A stretch of DNA of 7,025 nucleotides, taken from contig JANQNI010000043.1 in NCBI GenBank assembly GCA_028289805.1, positions 1 through 7,025 of the forward strand. Reading direction: 5' to 3'. Positions 1 to 6,505 of the stretch are shown one piece after another (the first letter of the stretch is position 1; each line of letters begins with the position of its first letter). This DNA comes from Thermoplasmatota archaeon (GTDB lineage Archaea > Thermoplasmatota > E2 > JACPAO01 > JAHFTW01). Made by a program: the position numbers and the translations under genes. The notes under the pieces are model-generated. The model ran no database searches, was not told the DNA's origin, and saw nothing but the letters and a program-made list of their open reading frames with translations.

Positions 1-867
1 TGCGAGGGCGGCATCGCCGTCTACTCCCTGGAGGACCCCACCGTGCCCGCGTACGTCGACTACGTGCCGATGGGCTTCACCCACAACGTCTTCACCTTCA
101 TGAAGGACGGCAAGTACTACTTCATGAACGCCGTCGTGACCATCGCCGAGTGGGACCCCGCCAACGGCACGACGCAGATCGCCAGCACCGACATCGTCGG
201 CGTCCACGACATCGCCGTGCAGGAGCACCCCCTGACGGGCCAGATGCTGCTGTACACCGGCAGCGGCGCCCACATGAGCATCTGGGACGTCAGCGACCCG
301 TTCGCTCCGGTCCTGGTGGGCAACGTGGAGCCGGAGGAGGGCAGCGACGCGCCGCCCATGTGGCACGAGCAGACGCCCCTGCCCTGCCTGGTCGCCGGCC
401 GGCACCTGACTATCGGCGCGGGCGAGTCCAACACTGGCGTGGCGCAACCGGTCGCCGTCGTGGACACCACGGACCCCGCCGCGCCCGTCTACCTGGGCAA
501 GTGGCAACTCCCCGACGCCGACGACCTGACGGCGCAGCAGTCGTACCGGTTCAGCCTGCACAACATCGACGCCAACTGCGACGGCCAGGTGGCGGTGGGC
601 CACTACCACGCCGGCGTGTGGGTGTTCGACGTCAGCACGCCCGAGCGCATGGCCGAGCCGGCGACGCTGGCGTACTACCAGCCCCACGAGCAGGCCATCG
701 GTGGCGGCTGGAGCCCCCTCAGCACCGCCCCCATCGGGGCGTTCCTGTCCGCGGACATCCCGAACGTCTGGGCCGCGCAGTGGAGCGAGGACGGACAGAC
801 CCTGTTCATCCCGGACATGTCCACGGGCCTGTACGCCCTGCAGCCCACGTGGGAAACGCGCGCCTGA
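1..867 (+). CDS. LVIVD-repeat beta-propeller protein, 5'-truncated by window edge
   Basis: The reading frame is open from base 1 and ends at TGA 865-867, giving 288 residues. The true start lies upstream; the GTG at 43 sits inside the first visible repeat and is not a plausible start. Repeats follow the LVIVD pattern, an H-[DN]-[IV] strand opening followed by a strand ending in a (V/I)-x-D-(V/T)-(S/T)-x-P turn: THNVFTF, VHDIAVQ and LHNIDAN are openings, and IWDVSDPFAPVLVGNV (about residues 94-109), VAVVDTTDPAAPVYLGKW (151-168) and GVWVFDVSTPE (205-215) are closings. A further partial repeat is at residues 2-22. Such repeats form beta-propeller blades, in proteins that are often exported and have no settled enzymatic role. 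The signal peptide or anchor, if any, would be in the missing N-terminus; the C-terminus shows no membrane segment. A 75-base gap and a separate promoter divide it from the kinase gene, so it probably belongs to an upstream unit. Family assignment is good; function is unknown. Confidence 0.85.
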   Translation, partial: CEGGIAVYSLEDPTVPAYVDYVPMGFTHNVFTFMKDGKYYFMNAVVTIAEWDPANGTTQIASTDIVGVHDIAVQEHPLTGQMLLYTGSGAHMSIWDVSDPFAPVLVGNVEPEEGSDAPPMWHEQTPLPCLVAGRHLTIGAGESNTGVAQPVAVVDTTDPAAPVYLGKWQLPDADDLTAQQSYRFSLHNIDANCDGQVAVGHYHAGVWVFDVSTPERMAEPATLAYYQPHEQAIGGGWSPLSTAPIGAFLSADIPNVWAAQWSEDGQTLFIPDMSTGLYALQPTWETRA

Positions 868-907
868 AGCCTGCCCCCGGAACCCTTCCATGCCTTCCCC
901 TCTGCCC

Positions 908-916
908 CTAAATATC
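908..916 (+). promoter_or_regulatory. TATA-like archaeal promoter for the PAS histidine kinase
   Basis: CTAAATATC is the only AT-rich run in the 75-base gap between the LVIVD gene and the kinase gene. Its centre is about 31 bases before the ATG at 943. With the usual archaeal TATA-to-start distance, transcription would begin within a few bases of the ATG, giving a nearly leaderless mRNA. The bases just upstream are not clearly purine-rich, so the BRE element is weak. This is a pattern call, without transcript data. Confidence 0.55.
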
Positions 917-942
917 AAGAGGCCGCCACTTCGGGGTAACCG

Positions 943-3234
943 ATGACGTTGCGAACACCCCGCCTGGGTGGTGGCCCCAGGCCCGTGTCCCAGGGGGGAC
1001 GATTGTGGGTCGGGTCGGACGACCGCATCCACCGCGCCGAGCCCGCCGCCTGCTCCCTCCTGGGCCGCAGCGTGGACGAACTGGAGGGGGTGCCCCTGCG
1101 GGACGTCCTCCAGGACGGCCGCGGCGACGCCGCCCGACGCACGACCGCCAAGCTGCTGCTGCACGACCTGGCCGACGTCTGGGGCGTCCGGGGCGACGGC
1201 AGCCGCGTCCCCCTCATCGTCGGCGTCGGCGTCGACGACGGCTCCCTCGTCCTGCACGTGCGCGACGGCACCGCCCGCCACGAGGCCGACGAGCGCGTGC
1301 GCCGCTCGGAGGAGCAACTCCGGCGTGCCCAGAGCATCGCCCGCATCGGTAGCTGGACGTGGGACATCCCCCGCGACGTCATCTCCTGGAGCCGGGAACT
1401 CTACGACATCTACGGCGTCGAGCCCGGCGCCTTCGACGCCAGCTACGAGGCGTTTCTTGGCCTCATCCACCCCGACGACCGCGACGCCGTCCGGCGCACC
1501 ATGCAGGACGCCTTCGAGGCGGCCCGCCCGTACACCGTGCGCCACCGCATCGTCCGCCCCGACGGCACCGAGCGCCACGTCTTCGGCCAGGGCGCCGTCG
1601 AGGTCGACTCCGACGGCAACCCGGCGCGCATGTACGGCGTCTCCCAGGACGTCACCGAGCAGGTCGTCGCCAGCCGCCGCTTCGAGGCGATGCTGGAGAC
1701 CGCCCCCGACGCCATGGTCGTCGTCGGCGACGACGGCATCATCCGGTTCGTCAACCAGGAGGCCGAGCGCATGTTCGGCTACCCGCACGACGAACTCGTC
1801 GGGCTCGCCGTCGAGACGCTCATGCCGGAGGGCGTGCGGGCGCGCCACCAGCAGCACCGGAAGCGCTACGCCAAGGACTCCCAGCGCCGACCCATGGGCA
1901 GCGGACTGGACCTGGTCGCCCGCCGCAAGGACGGCAGCCAGTTCCCCGTCGAAATTAGCCTCAGCCCGATGGAGACGGAGGAGGGCATGGTCGTCACCGC
2001 CGCCATCCGGGACATCACGGAGCGCCGACGGGTGGAGCAGGAGGTCCGCAACCGCCAGGCCCGCATCGAGAGCCTGCTGGCCAACGCCATGGACGCCGTC
2101 ATCCTGACCGACCTGGAGGGTCGCGTCGTGGAGTGGAACCCGGCCGCCGAGCGCATGTTCGGCCACCCCGCCGACGAGGCCCACGGGCAACGGTTCCAGG
2201 ACTTCGCCATGCCCCCCGAGGCGCAGGCGCGCTTCCGCAGCATCCTCTCCGCCGCCCGCGACGGCCTGACCCGCGAACACCAGGTCTGGGAGGCCGAACT
2301 CGTCGGCGCCAACGGCCCCCTGCCGGTGGAGGCCAGCCTCGCCCGCGTCGAGAGCGACGACGACACCTACCTCCTGGCCGTCGTGCGCGACGTCACCGAA
2401 CGCCGCAAGGCGGAGGAGTCCGACCGCCTCGCCTTCGAGCGCCTCATCGAGATCCAGCAACTGCGCGAGGTCAACCGCTTCAAGACCATCCTGCTCAACA
2501 CCGCCAGCCACGAACTCAACACCCCCATGACGCCCCTGCGCCTCCAGTTGCACCTGCTGGAGTCGGGGCGCCTCGGGGACCTGTCGGACCGCCAGAAGCA
2601 CGCCGTCGAGGTGCTGCAGCGCAACGTGGAACGCCTCTCCATGCTCATCCAGGACGTCCTCGACGTCGCCCGGCTGGAGTCGGGCAAGCTGAAGATGGTG
2701 CAGGAGCCTCTGCGCATCTCTGGCGTCGTCCAGGAGGCGATGGACACCTTCGACCAGGCCATCGCCAAAGCGCAGCTGGATGTGGGGGTGGACGTGGACG
2801 GGACGGCGCAGGTGCAGGGCGACCGCAATCGCCTCGTGCAGGTGCTCGTCAACCTCGTCAGCAACGCCGTCAAGTTCAGCCCCGAGGGGGGCCGCCTGCG
2901 CGTCGAGGCGCGGGTGGATCCGGACGCCGACCCGGGTGCCGACCCGCATGCCGGCCCGGACGCGGGGGTGGAGGCCGGCGAGGTCGTCGTCCGCGTCACC
3001 GACGACGGTCCCGGCCTCGAGCCGGAGCAGATCGCCAACCTGTTCCAGCCGTTCTCGCAGGTCCACGACCAGCGCCAGACCAACGTCCCCGGCACCGGCC
3101 TCGGCCTCTACATCTGCAAAGGCATCATCGAGCAGCACGGCGGCACCATCGGCGTCGAGAGCGAGGGCACCGGCAAGGGGGCGACCTTCTGGTTCCGCCT
3201 CCCCCTGCACCCCTTGGACGCTGGCCCCGCCTGA
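943..3234 (+). CDS. Soluble multi-PAS sensor histidine kinase
   Basis: This 763-residue protein would sense a cytoplasmic cue through PAS domains and autophosphorylate on His for transfer to a partner. Domains in order: a divergent PAS (about 20-112), a PAS_3-like domain (128-240, ending in DVTEQ), PAS 3 (247-362, ending in DITERR), PAS 4 (374-488, ending in DVTERRK), a short linker helix, HisKA with phosphoacceptor His523 in SHELNTPM, and a HATPase_c domain (about 620-757). ATP-site motifs are intact: N box NLVSNAVKF with Asn641, G1 DDGPG (687-691), F box LFQPF (700-704) and G2 GTGLGL (717-722). There is no membrane segment or signal peptide, so it is cytoplasmic. The ATG at 943 is chosen for its fit to the TATA box at 908-916. 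Oddities are Asn in place of the common Arg after SHEL, and an Asp-Pro repeat inserted at 658-679. No response regulator lies in the window, so the partner is unknown; the adjacent KaiC/wHTH/7-TM cluster is a candidate by position only. Confidence 0.95.
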   Translation: MTLRTPRLGGGPRPVSQGGRLWVGSDDRIHRAEPAACSLLGRSVDELEGVPLRDVLQDGRGDAARRTTAKLLLHDLADVWGVRGDGSRVPLIVGVGVDDGSLVLHVRDGTARHEADERVRRSEEQLRRAQSIARIGSWTWDIPRDVISWSRELYDIYGVEPGAFDASYEAFLGLIHPDDRDAVRRTMQDAFEAARPYTVRHRIVRPDGTERHVFGQGAVEVDSDGNPARMYGVSQDVTEQVVASRRFEAMLETAPDAMVVVGDDGIIRFVNQEAERMFGYPHDELVGLAVETLMPEGVRARHQQHRKRYAKDSQRRPMGSGLDLVARRKDGSQFPVEISLSPMETEEGMVVTAAIRDITERRRVEQEVRNRQARIESLLANAMDAVILTDLEGRVVEWNPAAERMFGHPADEAHGQRFQDFAMPPEAQARFRSILSAARDGLTREHQVWEAELVGANGPLPVEASLARVESDDDTYLLAVVRDVTERRKAEESDRLAFERLIEIQQLREVNRFKTILLNTASHELNTPMTPLRLQLHLLESGRLGDLSDRQKHAVEVLQRNVERLSMLIQDVLDVARLESGKLKMVQEPLRISGVVQEAMDTFDQAIAKAQLDVGVDVDGTAQVQGDRNRLVQVLVNLVSNAVKFSPEGGRLRVEARVDPDADPGADPHAGPDAGVEAGEVVVRVTDDGPGLEPEQIANLFQPFSQVHDQRQTNVPGTGLGLYICKGIIEQHGGTIGVESEGTGKGATFWFRLPLHPLDAGPA
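2914..2961 (+). repeat. In-frame 12-base tandem repeat encoding an Asp-Pro motif
   Basis: Four consecutive 12-base units encode the tetrads VDPD, ADPG, ADPH and AGPD. The middle two are closest, sharing gccgacccg at 2938-2946 and 2926-2934. The stretch lies inside the kinase ATPase domain, between the N box (Asn641) and the G1 box (687-691), where a surface loop joins two strands. It looks like a loop lengthened by replication slippage; the flanking strands (RLRVEARV and EVVVRVTDD) remain intact. Confidence 0.7.
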
Positions 3235-3240
3235 CCCGCC

Positions 3241-3253
3241 GGAAACATTTATC
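3241..3253 (+). promoter_or_regulatory. BRE plus TATA-box promoter for the V4R/wHTH/KaiC/7-TM cluster
   Basis: GGAAAC at 3241-3246 resembles the purine-rich archaeal BRE and is followed directly by ATTTATC at 3247-3253, in the 43-base gap after the kinase stop. TTTAT at 3248-3252 is 26-30 bases upstream of the GTG at 3278, which is where transcription would be expected to start. The gene would then be leaderless from that GTG. The promoter lets the cluster be transcribed separately from the kinase, though read-through from the kinase is also possible as no T-rich terminator intervenes. Confidence 0.65.
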
Positions 3254-3277
3254 CCCCACCCCCGAGGATTTGCATCC

Positions 3278-3700
3278 GTGACGGCCATGGGCCCTGCCAA
3301 CGGGAGCGCAGGGGTAGGGAGTTCGTTCTTCGAGGGCCTCGTCGACCGGATGGGCGACCTCATGGGCGACGCTGCGGGCCACGCGGCCTTCCACTTCGCC
3401 GCCTACACGGAGGGAGAGCGCATGGCCTCCGGCTTCACGGACGAGGACCTGGACAAGGTGCTGGAACGCATCGACGCCGTCCTGGGCCACAAGTCGGAAC
3501 TGGTCGACAGCGCCGGCGAGGTCCGCATCCGCGTCCAGGGCTCGCGCCTGCTGGACTCGGAGGCGGGCATCCTCAACGGCATCGCCCTCGGCACCCTGGA
3601 GGGTGCCGTGTCGAAGCTGCGCAGCCGCCGTCACGTAGCCACCCTGGAACGCCGCGGCGACGACACCCTCGTCACCCTGCGGGAGGAGAACGATGCCTGA
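3278..3700 (+). CDS. Small V4R-like putative ligand-binding protein
   Basis: This is a 140-residue soluble protein from the GTG at 3278. The in-frame ATG at 3287 would give 137 residues; GTG is preferred because it sits at the start point predicted from the TATA box at 3247-3253. After a Gly/Ala/Ser-rich tail (1-15), the protein has an amphipathic helical part (16-50, with AAGHAAFHFAAYTEGERMA), a segment DEDLDKVLERIDAVLG (55-70), a strand EVRIRVQGSRL (81-91), a helix GILNGIALGTLEGAVSKL (97-114) and two closing strands (HVATLER, DTLVTLRE). The order and the 'G-x3-G-x-LEG' helix resemble the V4R (4-vinyl reductase-type) small-molecule-binding fold, which often serves as a sensor in archaea. It has no Cys, so the conserved Cys residues of metal-binding V4R members are absent. 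The gene is certainly coding: it overlaps the next gene by 8 bases. The V4R assignment is tentative, and it could be another small alpha/beta sensor fold. Confidence 0.75.
   Translation: MTAMGPANGSAGVGSSFFEGLVDRMGDLMGDAAGHAAFHFAAYTEGERMASGFTDEDLDKVLERIDAVLGHKSELVDSAGEVRIRVQGSRLLDSEAGILNGIALGTLEGAVSKLRSRRHVATLERRGDDTLVTLREENDA
3682..3688 (+). promoter_or_regulatory. Shine-Dalgarno site for the winged-helix gene
   Basis: GGAGGAG lies 4 bases before the ATG at 3693, inside the last codons of the preceding gene. It supports that start and implies coupled translation. This internal gene uses a strong SD, whereas the first gene of the cluster appears leaderless, a common split in archaeal operons. 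Confidence 0.7.
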
Positions 3701-4040
3701 AGCAGACGAAGCCCGCGGCCGCCACCCGGACCTGAAGAAGCTCTTCGAGGTCTGGATGGACAATGAAACCAAGTTGATGATCACCGTGTTCTTCCGCAAC
3801 AACCCCGGCGTCATCGAGACCCTGGAGGGGCTGGCCGTGCGCCTCGGCACCACCCCCGACGCCCTGCGCGACGCCATCGCGGACCACGTCAGCATCGGCC
3901 TGCTGAAGGAGCGCAAGGTGGGCGACAAGACGGTGCTCGTCTACGATCGGGACATGCGCATGGACATGGAGGCGTTCATCGCCGAGGAGATCAAGCGCCG
4001 CATGAGGGACCAACAGTCCGAGCAGGAGGACCAGGAATGA
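3693..4040 (+). CDS. Small winged helix-turn-helix protein, probable transcription regulator
   Basis: This is a 115-residue protein. A helix at about 25-36 (ETKLMITVFFRNNP), a second at 40-50, a likely recognition helix at 54-66 (PDALRDAIADHVSI) and a beta wing at 71-85 (LKERKVGDKTVLVYDRD) make up a winged helix-turn-helix like those of ArsR/MarR-type archaeal regulators. A charged C-terminal helix (91-115, rich in Glu, Arg and Gln) could mediate dimerisation or partner contact. There is no ligand-binding domain, so any signal would have to come through a partner. It overlaps the V4R-like gene by 8 bases and the KaiC-like gene by 4 (ATGA), which ties it closely to both. It likely binds DNA and may autoregulate the cluster, but no operator is identifiable. 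A protein-protein role for the winged helix, as seen in some ATPase-associated modules, is an alternative. Confidence 0.8.
   Translation: MPEADEARGRHPDLKKLFEVWMDNETKLMITVFFRNNPGVIETLEGLAVRLGTTPDALRDAIADHVSIGLLKERKVGDKTVLVYDRDMRMDMEAFIAEEIKRRMRDQQSEQEDQE
4024..4030 (+). promoter_or_regulatory. Shine-Dalgarno site for the KaiC-like gene
   Basis: AGGAGGA ends 6 bases before the ATG at 4037. With the ATGA stop/start overlap at 4037-4040 it fixes the KaiC-like start and indicates translational coupling to the winged-helix gene. Confidence 0.75.
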
Positions 4041-4816
4041 GGGTGGACGCGGACAGCCCCAAGGGGCGTGCCTCCACCGGAGTCCAGGGTCTCGACCGGA
4101 TGCTCGGCGGCGGCTTCTTCCAGGGCGACGCCGTTCTGGTGGCCGGCAGCCCCGGCACCGGCAAGACCACCCTCGGCCTCCACTTCACCGCCGCCGGCGT
4201 CGAGGCGGACGAACCCACCGTCTACGTCACCTTCGAGTACCTGCCGCAGCAGATCTACCGCGACGCCAACGCCAAGGGCTGGGACCTGAAGTCCTGGGAG
4301 GAGGACGGCAAGGTCCGCCTGCTGTGCACCACGCCCGACATGGTGCTGGCCGAGAGCGGCGCCAAGGCAGGCATCCTGGAGGACGCCATCCGGGCCGTCG
4401 GCGCCAAGCGCCTCGTCATCGACTCCATGACCCACTTCGAGTTCCTGGGCATGGAGAACCACGAGATGCGCACCCAGCTCTCCGGCCTCATGAACCGGCT
4501 GCGGCTGCTGGGCGTCACCACGGTCATCACCCACGAGATCGCCGAGATCGTCGGCCCCGCCGTGCGCATCAGCGAGTGGGGGCTGGAGTTCCTCGTCGAC
4601 ACCGTCATCCTGCTGCGCTACGTCGAACTGGAGGGCGAACTGGTCAAGGCGTGCAACGTCCTGAAGTTCCGCGGCGGCGACCACGACCGGCGCTACCGGC
4701 GCGTCGAGCTGGGCGCCACGGGGATGAGCATCGAGGCGGACTTCGCCGGCATCGAGGACATCACCCGCGGCAGCGCCCGCCGCACCGTCCAGGAACGCGC
4801 GAGGGGCCTGATCTGA
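4037..4816 (+). CDS. Single-domain KaiC-like RecA-superfamily ATPase
   Basis: This is a 259-residue protein with one KaiC/RadA-type domain. The N-terminus has the family signature STGVQGLDRMLGGGFFQGD (13-31), then Walker A GSPGTGKTT (37-45, Lys43 and Thr44), strand VYVTFEY (62-68) and Walker B RLVIDS (125-130, Asp129). TTVITHEI follows, which fits the sensor strand, and a C-terminal strand-rich part includes NVLKFRGGDHDRRYRRVEL. KaiC-family ATPases form hexameric rings that hydrolyse ATP and in some cases autophosphorylate; archaeal stand-alone copies are generally linked to signalling. One feature differs from cyanobacterial KaiC: the paired catalytic Glu after the third strand is Glu67-Tyr68 here, so only one acid is present. 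There is no second KaiC domain and no membrane segment. It overlaps the winged-helix gene by 4 bases and the 7-TM gene by 1 base, suggesting it works with both. GvpD-type regulators are distant relatives with the same fold. Confidence 0.92.
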   Translation: MRVDADSPKGRASTGVQGLDRMLGGGFFQGDAVLVAGSPGTGKTTLGLHFTAAGVEADEPTVYVTFEYLPQQIYRDANAKGWDLKSWEEDGKVRLLCTTPDMVLAESGAKAGILEDAIRAVGAKRLVIDSMTHFEFLGMENHEMRTQLSGLMNRLRLLGVTTVITHEIAEIVGPAVRISEWGLEFLVDTVILLRYVELEGELVKACNVLKFRGGDHDRRYRRVELGATGMSIEADFAGIEDITRGSARRTVQERARGLI

Positions 4817-5589
4817 TGGTCGCCATCGAGGTCGTCGGCCTCTACAACCTCGTCGTGGGCGCCCTCTACGTCTACGTCGGCACCCAGGTCGGCAAGCGCG
4901 AGGTCCCCGACGAGGCCCGCCTCGCCCAGCGGATGTTCCTGCTGTGGTGGTACGCCCTGGGCGCCGTGAACCTCATCGGGGGACTGAACATCGGCCTCTA
5001 CCTCGCCGACGCCCTCGCCCCCGCGTACTGGGTCGTCATCAGCCAACTCAACCTCCTCGCCATCGTGCTGGCACTGCTGGGCCTCCTCTACTACATGGTC
5101 TACATCTACACCGGCAGCGGCAAGTGGTTCAAGCCCATCATCTCCTTCTACGCCGCGTTCTACCTCGCCCTCCTGGCGCTGGTGGTCTGGCTGTGGAACC
5201 CGCCCCAGGCGTTCACCGACAACGGCTGGGCCATCCAGACCCTCCCCGAGAGCGACCAGGAACTCAGCCCCGCCGTAGGACTCGCCTTCGTCATCCTGCT
5301 CGTCGGACCGCAACTGGCCGCCGCCGTCGCCTTCCTGCGCCTCGGTCCCAAACTCGACGACGTCACACAACGCTACCGCGTCCGCCTCGTCGGTACCGCC
5401 ATCCTGTTCTGGTTCAGCCTGAGCCTCGTCAGCAGCGTCGTCGGCGCCGTCACCGACATCGACTTCGCCACCCTCGACGCCTGGCAATACCTCCAGCGCA
5501 TCGTCGGCTTGGGCGCCGTGCTGACCATCCTCGCCGCCTACAAGCCGCCCGGGTGGGTGCAGCGGCGCTACGGCGTCCAGGCCGTGTAG
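4816..5589 (+). CDS. Seven-transmembrane protein of unknown family (paralogue 1)
   Basis: This is a 257-residue membrane protein with seven predicted hydrophobic helices at about 4-24, 39-63, 71-97, 105-127, 152-175, 189-212 and 224-242. Basic residues cluster in loops 1 (GKREVPDEARLAQR), 3 (SGKWFK) and 5 (LGPKLDDVTQRYRVR) and in the C-tail (WVQRRYG), while loops 2, 4 and 6 are acidic or neutral. By the positive-inside rule the N-terminus is outside and the C-terminus inside, the receptor-like arrangement. Loop 4 (about 128-151) is the longest outside segment. The start ATG at 4816 shares one base with the KaiC-like stop (TGATG), with GAGGGG 9 bases upstream as a weak ribosome site. It shares motifs with the next gene: YVG-x3-G-x-R-x-VPDEAR, YY-x2-Y-x-YTG, RYR and a closing RRYG. 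Helix 7 has no buried Lys, so it is not a rhodopsin. I do not recognise the family; a membrane receptor or partner of the KaiC-like ATPase is an inference from gene order. Confidence 0.88.
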   Translation: MVAIEVVGLYNLVVGALYVYVGTQVGKREVPDEARLAQRMFLLWWYALGAVNLIGGLNIGLYLADALAPAYWVVISQLNLLAIVLALLGLLYYMVYIYTGSGKWFKPIISFYAAFYLALLALVVWLWNPPQAFTDNGWAIQTLPESDQELSPAVGLAFVILLVGPQLAAAVAFLRLGPKLDDVTQRYRVRLVGTAILFWFSLSLVSSVVGAVTDIDFATLDAWQYLQRIVGLGAVLTILAAYKPPGWVQRRYGVQAV

Positions 5590-5648
5590 CGACGCCCTCC
5601 GGCCCTATCGGAAGGGACAAGAGCGGCCAGGGACCATCCGGTTCCGAG

Positions 5649-6434
5649 ATGGCCGACGTCCTCCAGTCCGTCCAGACGGTCCTCGCCGTGGTCTCCAGCC
5701 TGCTCTACATCTACGTGGGCGTGATGACCGGCCGGCGCAGCGTCCCGGACGAGGCGCGCACCGCCCTGCGTGCCTGGCAGGCGTGGTGGGTGGGCCTGGG
5801 CCTCGTCGGCCTGCTCGCCACCGCCGTCAACCCCTGGCTGGAGCGCGCCGGCAGCGAGACGCTGTACCTGGCCTACATCCTGCCCGTCCTGGTCATCGTC
5901 CTGGCCATCGTCGCCGCCCTCGTCTACTACCTCCTGTACCTCTACACGGGCAACGCCCGCGTCCTGACGTGGGCCCTCCTGTACTTCGGTGCCCTGACGG
6001 TGTTCTACGTCGTCCTGTTCCTGGGTGCCTTCAGTCCCGAGGGCTACCCCCACTACGAGCGCGTGGACGGCGAGAACACGTTCCTGCTCGGCCCCGACGG
6101 CGACGTGACGGAGACCCTCACCCTCGTCGCCGGCATCTTCCTCATCCTGCCCCTGCTGGGCAGCGCCGTCGCCTACGCCCTGCTGTACTTCCGCCTCGAC
6201 GGGGCCACGGAGCGCTACCGCATCGCCATGGTCAGCGGCGCCCTCGTCGTCTGGTTCGGCAGCAGCTTCCTCGGCACCATCCTCACCGGCGTCTTCGGGG
6301 ACCTGCCCGACTGGTGGCCCGTCGCCACGCAGGGCATCGCCCTCGCCGCGGCGACCATGGTCCTCGTCGCCTACTACCCGCTGCGAGCGTGGAAGCGCCG
6401 CTACGGGCTGCGCAGCCTGCGCGACGAACGGTAG
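5649..6434 (+). CDS. Seven-transmembrane protein of unknown family (paralogue 2)
   Basis: This is a 261-residue paralogue of the preceding gene, with hydrophobic helices at about 5-26, 42-62, 71-97, 104-127, 156-180, 191-214 and 226-243. Shared landmarks sit at matching positions: LYIYVGVMTGRRSVPDEAR (19-37), YYLLYLYTG (93-101), ERYRIAMVSGALVVWF (188-203) and WKRRYG (248-253). The topology again puts the N-terminus outside and the C-terminus inside. The outside loop 4 (about 128-155) is longer and more polar than in paralogue 1, with Tyr, Asp and Glu residues, so the two copies may recognise different partners or ligands. The ATG at 5649 is the first start codon in frame after upstream stops; no strong Shine-Dalgarno precedes it. 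The 59-base gap from paralogue 1 has no convincing promoter, so it is probably in the same transcript. Helix 7 has no Lys. Function is unknown; tandem duplication followed by divergence is the simplest origin. Confidence 0.85.
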   Translation: MADVLQSVQTVLAVVSSLLYIYVGVMTGRRSVPDEARTALRAWQAWWVGLGLVGLLATAVNPWLERAGSETLYLAYILPVLVIVLAIVAALVYYLLYLYTGNARVLTWALLYFGALTVFYVVLFLGAFSPEGYPHYERVDGENTFLLGPDGDVTETLTLVAGIFLILPLLGSAVAYALLYFRLDGATERYRIAMVSGALVVWFGSSFLGTILTGVFGDLPDWWPVATQGIALAAATMVLVAYYPLRAWKRRYGLRSLRDER

Positions 6435-6505
6435 GGGCGCGCAGCAACGCCCAAGTGGCGCCCGCCGCTGGCCCGGCGCAACCATGCCCCCGGCCGTCCC
6501 TGTCC

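Noticed and set aside
43..867. GTG at 43 as the true start of the LVIVD gene
   Set aside because: The frame is open to base 1 and the upstream residues (CEGGIAVYSLEDP) form the first half of an LVIVD repeat, so the gene begins outside the window.
915..1382. Long antisense and off-frame open reading frames through the kinase and 7-TM genes
   Set aside because: They are rich in Arg, Ala, Pro and Ser or in Asp/Glu/Gly/Val, lack recognisable domains, and lie over genes with clear domains. They are the usual shadows of GC-rich coding sequence; this range is one example of many.
4816..5589. Possible microbial rhodopsin
   Set aside because: Seven helices are present, but helix 7 has no buried Lys for retinal; the only nearby Lys (243) is at the helix end. 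The rhodopsin helix-3 Asp motif is also absent.
5604..5647. Possible promoter (CCTATCG) and a 6-bp inverted repeat (TCGGAA/TTCCGA) before the second 7-TM gene
   Set aside because: The AT content is too low for a TATA box, the distance to the ATG is about 40 bases, and a 6-bp stem with a 28-base loop is expected by chance.
6435..6468. GC-rich inverted repeats after the second 7-TM gene as a terminator
   Set aside because: The short GGGCGC/GCGCCC match has a long loop and no T-rich run follows, so there is no support for an archaeal terminator.
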